Positions 1 through 13,204 are shown, counted from the first letter of the stretch. The stretch is 38,164 bases of DNA from Oceanospirillaceae bacterium (GCA_013373085.1 JABXIM010000118.1:1-38164); one strand, 5' to 3'. Numbers and translations: made by a program. Notes: generated from the sequence alone by a model not told the origin.

Positions 1-1163
1 TCAAGCAGATCAACGATACCCTTGGCCACGATGTCGGCGACCGTCTGTTGCAGGCGGTCGCGTGCCGCCTGCGCCATACGCTGCGCGAGTCCGACATTAT
101 CGCCCGCCTCGGCGGTGATGAATTCATCATCCTGCTGCCCGAGGTCGATGGTCTGAGCCAGGCCAAGCAGGTGGCGGAAAAGCTGCTGCGGGCACTTCTG
201 AATCCTGTATCCCTCGGCGTTCACGAAGTACTGATCACCTTCAGCGTCGGTATAACCCTGGCGCCGGATGACGGCGACACCTGGGCGGTGCTGATGAAGA
301 ATGCGGACCTGGCGATGTATCGCGCCAAACGGCAGGGGCGCGACAACTATCAGTTCTTCACCCGGGAGATGAACGAAGAGGTGATGCGGCGGGCCAGGAT
401 GGAAGGCGAGTTGCGCGCGGCGCTCGACGATAACTGTTTCCGCCTGCACTTTCAGCCGCAGTGGAACCTGCTCGGCGGGCTCCAACTGGTGGCGGTGGAA
501 GCGTTGATTCGCTGGGAACACGCCGAGCACGGTTCGATTTCGCCGGCGGAGTTCATTCCGGTGGCAGAGGAGCTTGGCCTGATCGTGCCGCTGGGGCACT
601 GGGTCATCAGGGAGGCCTGCCGCGCCGGCCGGGTGCTGCTCGACCAGGGCCATGAGGTACGGGTCGCGGTAAACCTGTCGCTGCGCCAGTTCCGCGATCC
701 GCTGCTGCTCGAGACGGTGAGAATGGCGCTCGACGATGCGCGCCTGCCGGCCCGGTACCTGGAGTTCGAGATCACCGAGTCGATGATCATGGACGATATC
801 GACCGGGTTCTTGAAATTCTCGGTTCGCTGAAGGCGCTGGGCGTGACCCTGGCGATCGACGACTTCGGCACCGGCTACTCGTCGCTGAGCTACCTCAAGC
901 GATTGCCGGTCGACCAGCTCAAGGTCGATGCCTCCTTCGTGCGTGACATCCCCCACGACCGCAACGATATGGAGATCGCCGCGGCGGTTATCGCCATGGC
1001 CCACAAGCTCGGGCTCAAGGTGGTGGCCGAAGGAATCGAAACCCAGGAACAGCTCGCCTTCCTGCGCGACAATCGCTGCGAAATGGGACAGGGCTACCTG
1101 CTGGCGCGACCGGCACCGCTCGACGACGTACTGGAGTTGCTGGAGGTCGAGCTCACCGACTGA
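1..1163 (+). CDS. GGDEF-EAL c-di-GMP turnover protein, 5' end outside the window
   Basis: This is the C-terminal part of a dual-domain c-di-GMP protein. The frame is open from base 3, so the start codon lies upstream; about 386 residues are visible. The GGDEF domain has an intact GGDEF motif (bases 111-125), and an RESD sequence exactly five residues before it fits the RxxD product-inhibition site. The EAL domain follows with EALIRW, an NLSLRQ asparagine, an EITES glutamate, a DDFGTGYSS loop, KVDASF and AEGIETQ, so the usual phosphodiesterase residues are all present. Both cyclase and phosphodiesterase activity are possible; which one dominates cannot be told. Any N-terminal sensor domain is missing from view. 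The next gene, 103 bp downstream on the same strand, also belongs to c-di-GMP signalling. Confidence 0.93.
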   Translation, partial: KQINDTLGHDVGDRLLQAVACRLRHTLRESDIIARLGGDEFIILLPEVDGLSQAKQVAEKLLRALLNPVSLGVHEVLITFSVGITLAPDDGDTWAVLMKNADLAMYRAKRQGRDNYQFFTREMNEEVMRRARMEGELRAALDDNCFRLHFQPQWNLLGGLQLVAVEALIRWEHAEHGSISPAEFIPVAEELGLIVPLGHWVIREACRAGRVLLDQGHEVRVAVNLSLRQFRDPLLLETVRMALDDARLPARYLEFEITESMIMDDIDRVLEILGSLKALGVTLAIDDFGTGYSSLSYLKRLPVDQLKVDASFVRDIPHDRNDMEIAAAVIAMAHKLGLKVVAEGIETQEQLAFLRDNRCEMGQGYLLARPAPLDDVLELLEVELTD

Positions 1164-1266
1164 GGCACCACGTTGCAGGGCTGGCGCCGTGCGTCCGGAG
1201 CGCTGTCACGGTACTGTCATTCCGGGGCGCTATTCTGGCTGCTATTTCCCCCGGTGATCCCACGAA

Positions 1267-3033
1267 ATGCAAGCAACTCTCTGCGCCGAACCGGCGCCGA
1301 ATCTATCCAGCCTGCTGGATGATGTGATTCTCCAAGAGTCACTGGTTCCATTCTTTCAGCCCGTCGTCGATATTCAGAGCGGCGAAGTGATCGGCCACGA
1401 GGCGCTGATACGCGGTCCCGAACACTCGGAGTTGCGCATGCCCGACGCCCTGTTCGGCACGGCCATGGCCGATGGGCGCCTGTCGGAACTGGAACTGCTG
1501 TGCCGGCGCCTGGCGTTGCAGCGTTTCGCTGAACTGCGCCCGGCCGGCAAGTTGTTCATCAACGTCAACGCGTCCCTGCTGGGGATGCCGGACCATCCCC
1601 AGGGGCTGACCCGGGAGTGGCTCGAGGCGCTCGACATCCCGCAGGACCGCATTGTCATCGAGTTGTCCGAAGAGCATCCCTTCGATCATGGCGGGCTCAC
1701 CCAGTTGGCGGTGCGACACTACCGGGACATGGGGTTCTGGATCGCCATCGACGATCTCGGCTCCGGATACTCGGGTTTGCGGCTGTGGTCGGAGCTGGAT
1801 CCTGCCTACGTCAAGATCGACCGGCACTTCGTGCAGGGGATTGATCGCGACAGCGTCAAGCGCGAGTTCGTGAAATCGATCATCAATATCGGTAATAGTA
1901 CCGGCTGCCGTATCGTTGCCGAAGGCATCGAAACCCAGGGCGAGCTGCATACGCTGCAACTGCTCGGCGTCCGCTACGGGCAGGGTTTCCTGCTCGGCGG
2001 GCCCGAGCCGCTGCCGGTCACGGCCGGCGCCTGCCGGCATATCGCCATGCAGCCCGCCGACCGGACCCCCGGACGCCAGTTGGCGGAAACGGCATCGGTG
2101 CTGCTGCGTCAGGCACCGGCGGTATCGCTGGGCGATCTTATCGCCGAAGCCTACCGGCTGCTGCGGGAACATCCGGCGCTGACCGTACTGCCGGTTCTGG
2201 ACGAGGGGCAGCCGGTTGGTGTGATTCGCCGTAACGAGTTGCTGGAGCTGTACTCGAGCCCTTACGGTCGCTCGCTGTACGAACAGAAGCCGGTGTCGCG
2301 GTTGCTCTGCACCGACTTTCTGGCGGTCGATCAGTCGATGCCGCTGGAGGAGGTGTCGCGTCGTGTCACCGGTCGCGACGACCGGAACCTGCAGCAGGAT
2401 ATCCTCATCACCCAAGAGGGCGGCTACCTCGGCATGGGGCACTTGCGCGATCTGCTGCACGCCATCACCGAAATGAAGATACGCAGCGCGCGCCAGGCCA
2501 ACCCGTTGACCCTGCTGCCGGGCAACCTGCCGATCAACGAAGAGCTAAACCGCCTGCTTAGCGGCACCTGCGACGTTCACGTCGCCTATATCGACCTGAG
2601 CAATTTCAAGGCCTACAACGATCGTTACGGTTACGCCCGTGGCGACCAGGTGATCCGCTTTCTCGGCGAAGTGATTGCTCGCCATGCCGGCGGTCCCGAC
2701 AGTTTTGTCGGCCATCTCGGCGGTGACGATTTCGTCGTGATTTTCCGTCACGGCGGCTGGCGTGAAACCTGCGAGCGTATCGTCGAGGTGTTCGATCATA
2801 CCGTCGCCGAGTTCTACAATCCGGAGCACATGAAAGCGGGTGGTATCTGGTCGCTCGATCGCGACGGCGAGCGCCAATTCCACGGCCTGCTGAGGGTTGC
2901 GGTCGGTGTCGTTCATCCCGATCCCTATCGCTGTTCGAGCTGCCAGGAGGTGGCTGAACTTGCCGCCACGGCCAAGAAGGCCGCCAAGGGCAGTCAGGGG
3001 CCCGTCTATCTCGCTGCGCGCCGGGCGCTGTGA
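1267..3033 (+). CDS. EAL-CBS-GGDEF domain protein
   Basis: A 588-residue cytoplasmic protein with the order EAL (about 20-250), a CBS-pair region (about 280-400) and GGDEF (about 410-580). It has no predicted membrane segment. The EAL part keeps EALIRG (45-50), FINVNAS, IELSEE, IDDLGSGYSG, YVKIDRHF and VAEGIETQ, so it looks competent to bind and probably cleave c-di-GMP. The GGDEF part starts with the usual NPLTLLPGN segment and has YIDLSNFKAYND, but the signature is GGDDF (485-489), with Asp where the catalytic Glu normally sits. No RxxD inhibitory site precedes it. CBS pairs usually bind adenine nucleotides, which suggests energy-state sensing; that is inference. ATG at 1267 has no strong Shine-Dalgarno sequence. 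Confidence 0.9.
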   Translation: MQATLCAEPAPNLSSLLDDVILQESLVPFFQPVVDIQSGEVIGHEALIRGPEHSELRMPDALFGTAMADGRLSELELLCRRLALQRFAELRPAGKLFINVNASLLGMPDHPQGLTREWLEALDIPQDRIVIELSEEHPFDHGGLTQLAVRHYRDMGFWIAIDDLGSGYSGLRLWSELDPAYVKIDRHFVQGIDRDSVKREFVKSIINIGNSTGCRIVAEGIETQGELHTLQLLGVRYGQGFLLGGPEPLPVTAGACRHIAMQPADRTPGRQLAETASVLLRQAPAVSLGDLIAEAYRLLREHPALTVLPVLDEGQPVGVIRRNELLELYSSPYGRSLYEQKPVSRLLCTDFLAVDQSMPLEEVSRRVTGRDDRNLQQDILITQEGGYLGMGHLRDLLHAITEMKIRSARQANPLTLLPGNLPINEELNRLLSGTCDVHVAYIDLSNFKAYNDRYGYARGDQVIRFLGEVIARHAGGPDSFVGHLGGDDFVVIFRHGGWRETCERIVEVFDHTVAEFYNPEHMKAGGIWSLDRDGERQFHGLLRVAVGVVHPDPYRCSSCQEVAELAATAKKAAKGSQGPVYLAARRAL

Positions 3034-3066
3034 CAAGTATGGGGCGTAAGGCGGGGCTACACTGAT

Positions 3067-3122
3067 CCACGCCCCACGCCCCACGCCCCACGCCCCACGC
3101 CCCACGCCCCACGCCCCACGCC
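3067..3122. repeat. Heptamer tandem array, eight copies of CCACGCC
   Basis: Eight head-to-tail copies of the 7-mer CCACGCC run without error between the EAL-CBS-GGDEF gene and nudF. An upstream TGGGGCGT at 3040-3047 is the reverse complement of the array's ACGCCCCA, so the transcript could fold back on it. A degenerate relative (GCGTAAGGCGTGAGG, 27066-27080) appears after icd. Frames across the array give Gly/Trp/Arg-rich translations that I do not regard as genes. Short tandem heptamers are known from cyanobacteria and some proteobacteria. Copy number usually varies between strains. Confidence 0.95.
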
Positions 3123-3170
3123 CCCGCCGTCCTTCGGGCCACTCTCCGCTCACCGTGCGACTTTCTTTGC

Positions 3171-3176
3171 TATAGT
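3171..3176 (+). promoter_or_regulatory. Possible -10 element for nudF
   Basis: TATAGT lies 26 bp before the nudF start, between the heptamer array and the gene. No good TTGACA-like box is found 16-18 bp upstream, so this is only a plausible -10. Confidence 0.3.
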
Positions 3177-3202
3177 GTCGTTTTTTCGGCAGGAAAGACG
3201 GT

Positions 3203-3838
3203 ATGAGCGACAGCTGGAAACCACAATTCGGCCACCAGGATTTTCGTATCGAGCAGGACGAGCCGCTGTACCACGGCTTCTTCCGTCTCGATCGGGTCAA
3301 GGTGACGCACCGCTGCTTTCTCGGCGGTGAAGTGACGATCCAGCGGGAACTTTATCGCCGTCGCGATGCCGTCTGTGTGCTGCCTTACGATCCGCAGCTC
3401 GACTGCCTGGTGCTGATCGAGCAGTTCCGGGTCGGCACCCTCGATCACCCGGATACGCCCTGGCAGCTAGAGCTGGTGGCCGGGCTCATCGAAGCGGGGG
3501 AAAACGTCGAGGACGTCGCCCGGCGTGAAGCGATCGAGGAAGCCGATCTGACACTCGCCGAGATCGAACGGATCACCCGTTTCACGCCGAGCTCGGGGGC
3601 GGCGCGCGAATATATCGACCTGCTCTGTGCCAGGGTCGATGCCAGTGACGCCGGCGGCGTTCACGGCCTTGCCGAGGAGGGCGAGGATATCAAGGTGCAT
3701 CGGATCGCGGCCGAGGCTGCATTCGCGATGGTGCGCAGCGGGCGTATCGATAACGCCCCCGCGATCATTGCGATACAATGGCTGGAAATGAACCGTCCCC
3801 GCCTGCGGGCGTGCTGGACGAATACGGAGCGCGAATGA
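3203..3838 (+). CDS. nudF: ADP-ribose pyrophosphatase (Nudix hydrolase)
   Basis: Hydrolyses ADP-ribose, and related ADP-sugars, to AMP and ribose 5-phosphate in the cytoplasm. The 211-residue length matches E. coli NudF (about 209). The Nudix box is visible as G-x5-E-x7-R-E-x2-E-E: it starts at GLIEAGE and ends at REAIEEAD, with Asp where the box usually has Gly. An LELVAG strand before the box and a TPSSGAAREYIDL segment after it are typical of the subfamily. The ATG follows AGGAAAG at a good distance. The stop overlaps the yqiB start (ATGA), so the two are translationally coupled. The order nudF-yqiB-cpdA-yqiA-parE is the conserved gammaproteobacterial arrangement and supports the call. Confidence 0.95.
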   Translation: MSDSWKPQFGHQDFRIEQDEPLYHGFFRLDRVKVTHRCFLGGEVTIQRELYRRRDAVCVLPYDPQLDCLVLIEQFRVGTLDHPDTPWQLELVAGLIEAGENVEDVARREAIEEADLTLAEIERITRFTPSSGAAREYIDLLCARVDASDAGGVHGLAEEGEDIKVHRIAAEAAFAMVRSGRIDNAPAIIAIQWLEMNRPRLRACWTNTERE

Positions 3839-4275
3839 AACGCAAGTACGTACCCGACCTGACGCGGCAGATGGCCCAGTGCGAGGCCAACTACGCGCGC
3901 ATGCTGAAACTGCTGCCGGACCTGGATAGCCGCGACAGTCGCGAGTTCCAGGTCTGCTGGCGGCAGCATCAGGTCGTGGTGCGGCTGCAGGTCGAGGAAC
4001 GTTTCGCCTACACCACCACCATCCTGGTGCAACAGCAGCACGAGGGCGTTTCGGCCTGGCTCGAGCCGCCGACGCTGGTGGTGCGCCTGTACCATGACGC
4101 GGCCATGGCAGAGGTCATCTGTCTCAAGAGTCGTCGCCAGCTGGCCGGTGTCTACGGTTACCCCAACCGGGACATGCACCATCCCGACGAAAAGGCCCAG
4201 CTCAACGAATATCTCGGCGAGTGGTTGAGTCAGTGCCTCAGCCATGGCCACCATAACGAACCCGTCTTTGTTTGA
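3835..4275 (+). CDS. yqiB: DUF1249 family protein YqiB
   Basis: A 146-residue protein of unknown biochemical role, recognised by MKRKYVPDLTRQM at the N-terminus, by its length (E. coli YqiB is about 140) and by its place between nudF and cpdA. The frame is open further upstream, but the ATG at 3835 is preferred: it forms an ATGA overlap with the nudF stop, has GGAG 5-8 bp before it, and removes a low-complexity extension not expected in the family. No signal peptide or membrane segment is seen. Co-translation with nudF suggests a linked role, but none is established. Confidence 0.9.
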   Translation: MKRKYVPDLTRQMAQCEANYARMLKLLPDLDSRDSREFQVCWRQHQVVVRLQVEERFAYTTTILVQQQHEGVSAWLEPPTLVVRLYHDAAMAEVICLKSRRQLAGVYGYPNRDMHHPDEKAQLNEYLGEWLSQCLSHGHHNEPVFV

Positions 4276-4329
4276 GTGCCGGCCTGTGGTCCGTCGCAGC
4301 AGACCTAAGACGCTGAGCAGGCGTTAGCC

Positions 4330-5100
4330 ATGGGACGCCTGCTCATCCAGATCAGCGACTGCCATCTGCCGGCCGAGGCCGGCGGTCTGTTCCGCGGCAT
4401 CGACCCGGAGCGGCATTTGCGCGCCATTGCCGACGATGTCCGCATGCGCTTCCCCGATGCCGACGCCCTGCTGCTGACCGGCGATCTGACTCACCACGGC
4501 GGCGCCGACGCCTATCGGCGCCTGCTCGACACGCTGGACGGCCTGGCGCCCGCCCGTTACTGGCTGCCGGGCAATCATGACCTGAACGGGGTAATGGCTG
4601 ACGTCGCCAGGGAGAGCCTTGGACAGAAATGCATCGACCTGGTCCGCTGGCGCCTGTTGATGCTCGACTCGACAGCGCGACCGGACGGTCGCGGTGGTGG
4701 TAGCCTGGCGCAGGAAGAACTCGACTGGCTCGAGGCATCGCTGGCGACGGCGGGGGAACGTCCGGTGCTGATTGCGCTGCACCATAACCCGGTACCGGTG
4801 GACAGCGAATGGCAGGACCAGATCATGCTCGGCAATGCCGCCGATTTCTGGCGTGTCGTCGACCGTTATCCACGGGTGCGGGGGGTGATCTTCGGTCATG
4901 TGCACCAGGTGCAGGCGTTGCAGCGGGGCGACGTGGCGTTGTATTCGGCCCCCTCGACCGCGGTGCAGTTCCAGGCCCGACAGGCGGAGTTCAGCCTCGA
5001 GCCGGATCCGCAGCTGGCACAGCCCGGTTACCGCGTTTACCGGCTGCAGGATGACGGCCGCCTGAAGTCCCGAGTGCTCCGGGTCGAATGCGGCGCCTGA
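4330..5100 (+). CDS. cpdA: 3',5'-cyclic-AMP phosphodiesterase
   Basis: A calcineurin-like class III cAMP phosphodiesterase of 256 residues that lowers cytoplasmic cAMP. The two-metal site motifs appear in order: SDCHL (D-x-H), LTGDLTHHG, PGNHD, ALHHNP and GHVHQ. Length and position between yqiB and yqiA agree with E. coli cpdA. It starts 54 bp after yqiB and probably shares its transcript. cAMP relevance here is notable because a cyclase-homology protein is encoded 5 kb downstream at 10234-11718, but that protein lacks clear evidence of activity. Confidence 0.94.
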   Translation: MGRLLIQISDCHLPAEAGGLFRGIDPERHLRAIADDVRMRFPDADALLLTGDLTHHGGADAYRRLLDTLDGLAPARYWLPGNHDLNGVMADVARESLGQKCIDLVRWRLLMLDSTARPDGRGGGSLAQEELDWLEASLATAGERPVLIALHHNPVPVDSEWQDQIMLGNAADFWRVVDRYPRVRGVIFGHVHQVQALQRGDVALYSAPSTAVQFQARQAEFSLEPDPQLAQPGYRVYRLQDDGRLKSRVLRVECGA

Positions 5101-5137
5101 CGGCACGGTCCAAAACACCCCACCAGGATGAACCCGC

Positions 5138-5165
5138 GGGCCTCCTCAGGTTAATATGAGGCGGC
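5138..5165. other. Imperfect inverted repeat upstream of yqiA
   Basis: GGCCTCCTCA and TGAGGCGGCC face each other across an 8-base gap, with one mismatch in ten. There is no T-run, so it is not a standard terminator. It could be a processing hairpin or an operator between cpdA and yqiA. Confidence 0.35.
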
Positions 5166-5189
5166 CATGCAGTCTTCGGAAGGATGAGA

Positions 5190-7740
<2,551 letters not shown>

Positions 7741-7792
7741 CGGCTTTTGCACCCGGCCCTGGGGTCTATGGTGATGCGCGGATGCGTCACGC

Positions 7793-7811
7793 TAATCCGA
7801 ATAGCGGATTA
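7793..7811. promoter_or_regulatory. Inverted repeat before parC
   Basis: TAATCCG and CGGATTA are separated by five bases in the 87-bp gap between parE and parC, ending 16 bp before the parC ATG. The arms are perfect. It could be an operator or a small RNA hairpin; no T-run follows. Confidence 0.4.
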
Positions 7812-7827
7812 ATTACGGAACACCTTT

Positions 7828-10080
<2,253 letters not shown>

Positions 10081-10081
10081 G

Positions 10082-10233
10082 ATGGGCGGAGCGATGCATT
10101 GGCTCTCTGCTCAACGGCCTACCTCGTGATACGGGCATCGCGTACCCTATCATATCGATCGCATTACAGATCGATTGGCTGCGGCTGGCGCCGCCGCTGT
10201 TGGGTTACGGCCGTCCCGGCCTTCACCCAACGG
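10082..10233 (+). repeat. Dispersed intergenic element A, copy A1
   Basis: First of four related intergenic copies. It opens with GGGCGGAGCGATGCATTGG and has the core CATCGCG..CC..CATATCGATCGC..TACAGATCGATTGG at 10136-10178. It closes with a hairpin: GTTGGGT (10199-10205) pairs with ACCCAAC (10225-10231), with an inner GGCC/GGCC pair. It fills almost all of the space between the convergent parC and the gene at 10234, where the terminal hairpin could also end transcription in either direction. No T-run is present. Confidence 0.75.
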
Positions 10234-11718
10234 TCAGGGTTTGTTGAGCAGGTGCTCGGCCTGCTTGTGCAGCAGCTCCTCGTAGCCTTCGCTGAGCGTC
10301 AGAATCAGTACCTTGTCTTCGCTTTCGCGCCGCACGTCGGCGCCGTCCAGCAGGTTTTCCTTGAGTGCAGGGGCTTCGGTCAGGGCGGTATGGCTGATCA
10401 GCTCGTTGCTCTGGGTCGAACGGGTCAGGAACTGGGCCTCGTCGAGTATCCGCTCCTGACGTTCGCGGTTTCCGCGTACCAGCGCCATGTGCAGGCTCAG
10501 CACCGGCTGGAAACCGCGGATACGGGCCTGGTTCCAGCCGCGATACAGCAGCGTGAAAAGCTTGGCGGCACAGAGCGCGTTGGCGCCATGGCTGTCGTCT
10601 TCGACCGGCTCGCGGAACCAGATGCGGATATCGCCATTGTCGAGTGCCTCGACCTCGCCGCTGTAGATGCCGGCGATCTGCTCTGCCTGGCGTCGATACT
10701 GCTGCAGCAGCGCCGCGCGCTCCTCTTCCCCGACGTAGTCGGCGTGGCCGCTGGCGGCATCGATCAGCAGCAGGTACTGGGCGTCTTCCGGCGCCAGGAT
10801 CAGCTCCAGCTCCTGCTCGAAACTGTACAGGCCCAACTGCTCTTCCTCGCGCCCGCGCAGGGGGTTGGGGCGGCGTGGTTCGGCTCGCATCGGCGGCAGC
10901 TCTTCGGGCTCGTCGTCGATATCGACGAACTGTTCGTCATCGGGCCCCTGTGGTGCGGACGGCTCGAAACGTGGCATCAGCCGCTCTTTCACCGGACGCA
11001 GCAGATCTAGCAGTCCTTCGAAGCCCGGCTCCTGTCGCGGGCTATCCCGCTCGGGTTCGGGCGCCGCTTTCGGTTCGGGTTCCTCGAGCTGTACCGCATT
11101 CGCCGCGGCCTGCATCGCTTCGGCCTCGTCGACAGGCGGTGGCGGCGGCGTTTCCGCTCTGACCGGTTCCGCTACCGAGTAGGGCACCGTCTCGATCTTT
11201 TCGCGGCGCGGCCGCAGGCCCAGCCAGAGGGTCGCCAGTGCGGCCAGGGCTGTCAGGATCCAGCAGATTGCCAGGCTGTACAGCTGTGACAGGCGCTGCT
11301 GCTCGAGTGGTGCTGGGTCCAGCCAGAACTGCAGGCGACCGAGGTTCTGCTGTTCGCGCTCCAGGTCCATCGACTGTTCGATCGGCCCTTCGCTGGTACC
11401 GCTGCGTGCGACCAGTTCGCCATCGGGGCGGTGCAGGGCGATACCCACCACGTCGGGCCGCTCGCCCAGTTCGTTGATCAGGTAGTTGAGGCTGACACGA
11501 TCGTCCGCCAGCAGCAGCGGCTGCAACAGCTGCGCCGCCTGACCCATCAGGGCGCTGCCGGAGTCCAGGGTCTGCTGCCGTGCGGCCTGCGCGGCGTCGT
11601 ACCGCAGGAAGCCGATGCTCAGCAGCAGTCCGCAGAACAGGACCAGGCCGACCTGGGTCAGGATGCGCCGCCGCTGCGGGCGGAATGCGGTGGTGGGGGT
11701 TGCTTGTGCTGCGGACAT
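10234..11718 (-). CDS. Membrane protein: AhpA/YtjB-like N-terminus with cyclase-homology-like C-terminus
   Basis: 494 residues. Residues 1-170 have the Smp/AhpA/YtjB layout: a basic start, a membrane segment at about 19-38, a periplasmic stretch to about 145 with a DxVSLNYLINEL-type sensor-like segment, and a second membrane segment at about 147-168. A Pro/Glu-rich linker (170-310) follows. Residues 312-480 resemble a class III nucleotide cyclase homology domain: LLLIDA (Asp320), an ALLQQYRRQAEQIAGIYSGE helix, NGDIRIWF (Asp363 at the second metal position), an alanine-rich helix, then LSLHMALVRG. The lysine that selects ATP is not evident, so it may be inactive or only bind nucleotide. Function is not known. 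It is transcribed convergently to parC and divergently from proA; the ATG has no clear Shine-Dalgarno sequence. Confidence 0.75.
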   Translation of the reverse strand: MSAAQATPTTAFRPQRRRILTQVGLVLFCGLLLSIGFLRYDAAQAARQQTLDSGSALMGQAAQLLQPLLLADDRVSLNYLINELGERPDVVGIALHRPDGELVARSGTSEGPIEQSMDLEREQQNLGRLQFWLDPAPLEQQRLSQLYSLAICWILTALAALATLWLGLRPRREKIETVPYSVAEPVRAETPPPPPVDEAEAMQAAANAVQLEEPEPKAAPEPERDSPRQEPGFEGLLDLLRPVKERLMPRFEPSAPQGPDDEQFVDIDDEPEELPPMRAEPRRPNPLRGREEEQLGLYSFEQELELILAPEDAQYLLLIDAASGHADYVGEEERAALLQQYRRQAEQIAGIYSGEVEALDNGDIRIWFREPVEDDSHGANALCAAKLFTLLYRGWNQARIRGFQPVLSLHMALVRGNRERQERILDEAQFLTRSTQSNELISHTALTEAPALKENLLDGADVRRESEDKVLILTLSEGYEELLHKQAEHLLNKP

Positions 11719-11763
11719 GGCGTGCCGATCGATCTCGCAATCCGGGAACGGGGAAAGTAGCCG

Positions 11764-11769
11764 ATCATA
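11764..11769 (-). promoter_or_regulatory. Possible -10 element for the leftward membrane-protein gene
   Basis: On the minus strand TATGAT lies 46 bp before the ATG at 11718. The expected -35 position reads TGTGCC, a poor match, so support is weak. Confidence 0.25.
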
Positions 11770-11870
11770 GCAGTTCGGGCTGGACGGGCACAGCCTTGCC
11801 GGGGGCGGCGCCGTCAGTCATCCCGGGACGATGCGAAGGACGCGTTCATACAGCGCCGGCAAAATTCCAA

Positions 11871-11907
11871 TTCCCTCATGCAATAAGGGAACTGGCGACG
11901 GTATAAT
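11871..11907 (+). promoter_or_regulatory. Promoter of the proA operon with overlapping inverted repeat
   Basis: A perfect TATAAT (11902-11907) sits 35 bp before the proA start. No strong -35 is present, but the -35 zone is covered by an inverted repeat, TTCCCT (11871-11876) and AGGGAA (11886-11891). This suggests an activator- or repressor-controlled promoter. The protein that would bind is unknown. Confidence 0.5.
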
Positions 11908-11941
11908 GCGCAGGTTTAGGACCGGATACCAAGGGCGGGGA

Positions 11942-13198
11942 ATGAACGTAGAGTCATACATGATCGAACTGGGGCAGCGTGCGCGTGAAGCTTCCCGGCT
12001 GATGGCGCGTGCCGATACCGGCAAGAAGAACGCTGCGCTGCAGTACATGGCGGAGGCGATCGAGGCGAACCGCGAGCGGTTGGCCGAGGCCAATCTCCAG
12101 GATCTCGAGAACGGCCGTGCCAACGGTCTCGACGCGGCGATGCTCGATCGTCTGGAGCTGACCCCGGCCCGTATCGACACCATGATCGAAGGTTTACGCC
12201 AGGTCGCGGCGCTGGCCGATCCGATCGGCGGCATCACCGGCATGAACTACCGACCGAGTGGCATCCAGGTCGGCAAGATGCGCGTACCGCTGGGCGTGAT
12301 CGGCATCATCTACGAGTCGCGCCCGAACGTCACCGTCGAGGCTGCCAGCCTGTGCCTGAAGTCGGGTAATGCCACCATTCTGCGCGGTGGTTCCGAGGCC
12401 ATTCATTCCAACCAGGCGGTAGCGGCCTGCATCGCCGAAGGGCTCAAGCGCGCCGGATTGCCGGAAACCGCGGTTCAGGTGGTCGAGACCACCGATCGCG
12501 CCGCCGTCGGCCAGCTGATCACCATGCCGGAGTACGTCGACGTGATCGTTCCCCGGGGCGGCAAGGGCCTGATCGAACGGATCAGCCGCGAGGCGCGGGT
12601 GCCGGTGATCAAGCACCTGGATGGCATCTGCCACGTCTATCTCGACAGCGAAGCCGACCGTGCCAAGGCGATCAACATCGCTCTGAATGCCAAGACGCAT
12701 CGTTACGGCACCTGCAACACCATGGAAACTCTGCTGGTGGATGGCGCCGTGGCTGCCGAACTGCTGCCCGAGCTGGGGGAGGCGTACTATCAGGCCGGCG
12801 TAGAGCTGCGGGGCTGCGAACGCACCTGTGCGCTGTTGCCCGACGCCAAGGCGGCGACCGAAGAGGACTGGTCGACCGAGTACCTGGCGCCGGTGCTGGC
12901 GATCCGTATCGTCGACGGCCTCGACGAGGCGATCGATCATATCAATCGCTACAGCTCGCAGCATACCGACGCCATCGTTACCGAAAACTACACCAAGGCG
13001 CGGCGTTTCCTGCGTGAGGTGGACTCGAGCTCGGTGATGGTCAATGCCTCGACCCGTTTCGCCGACGGCTTCGAATATGGTCTCGGTGCCGAGATCGGTA
13101 TCTCCACCGACAAGATTCACGCCCGAGGCCCGGTCGGGCTCGAGGGACTGACGTCGGAGAAATACGTGGTACTGGGCGATGGCCATATCCGCCAGTAA
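11942..13198 (+). CDS. proA: Gamma-glutamyl phosphate reductase
   Basis: Second enzyme of proline synthesis: NADPH reduction of L-glutamyl 5-phosphate to glutamate semialdehyde. From ATG 11942 the protein has 418 residues (E. coli 417). An aldehyde-dehydrogenase-type fold is evident: the [10 protein letters not shown] segment, [32 protein letters not shown], and the catalytic Cys in [12 protein letters not shown]. The frame extends upstream to 11831, but the ATG at 11942 follows a purine-rich GGGCGGGGA Shine-Dalgarno sequence, matches the family N-terminus and lies behind a TATAAT. nadD follows after 6 bp, so proA heads the long rightward cluster. Confidence 0.97.
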   Translation: MNVESYMIELGQRAREASRLMARADTGKKNAALQYMAEAIEANRERLAEANLQDLENGRANGLDAAMLDRLELTPARIDTMIEGLRQVAALADPIGGITGMNYRPSGIQVGKMRVPLGVIGIIYESRPNVTVEAASLCLKSGNATILRGGSEAIHSNQAVAACIAEGLKRAGLPETAVQVVETTDRAAVGQLITMPEYVDVIVPRGGKGLIERISREARVPVIKHLDGICHVYLDSEADRAKAINIALNAKTHRYGTCNTMETLLVDGAVAAELLPELGEAYYQAGVELRGCERTCALLPDAKAATEEDWSTEYLAPVLAIRIVDGLDEAIDHINRYSSQHTDAIVTENYTKARRFLREVDSSSVMVNASTRFADGFEYGLGAEIGISTDKIHARGPVGLEGLTSEKYVVLGDGHIRQ

Positions 13199-13204
13199 CG
13201 CTGC

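Noticed and set aside
3067-3122. CRISPR array
   Set aside because: Seven-base units without spacers and no cas genes; it is a simple tandem repeat.
2545-3300. Minus-strand frames crossing the heptamer array, giving Gly-Trp-Arg repeats
   Set aside because: The repeats are a by-product of translating the 7-mer; both flanks are other genes on the plus strand.
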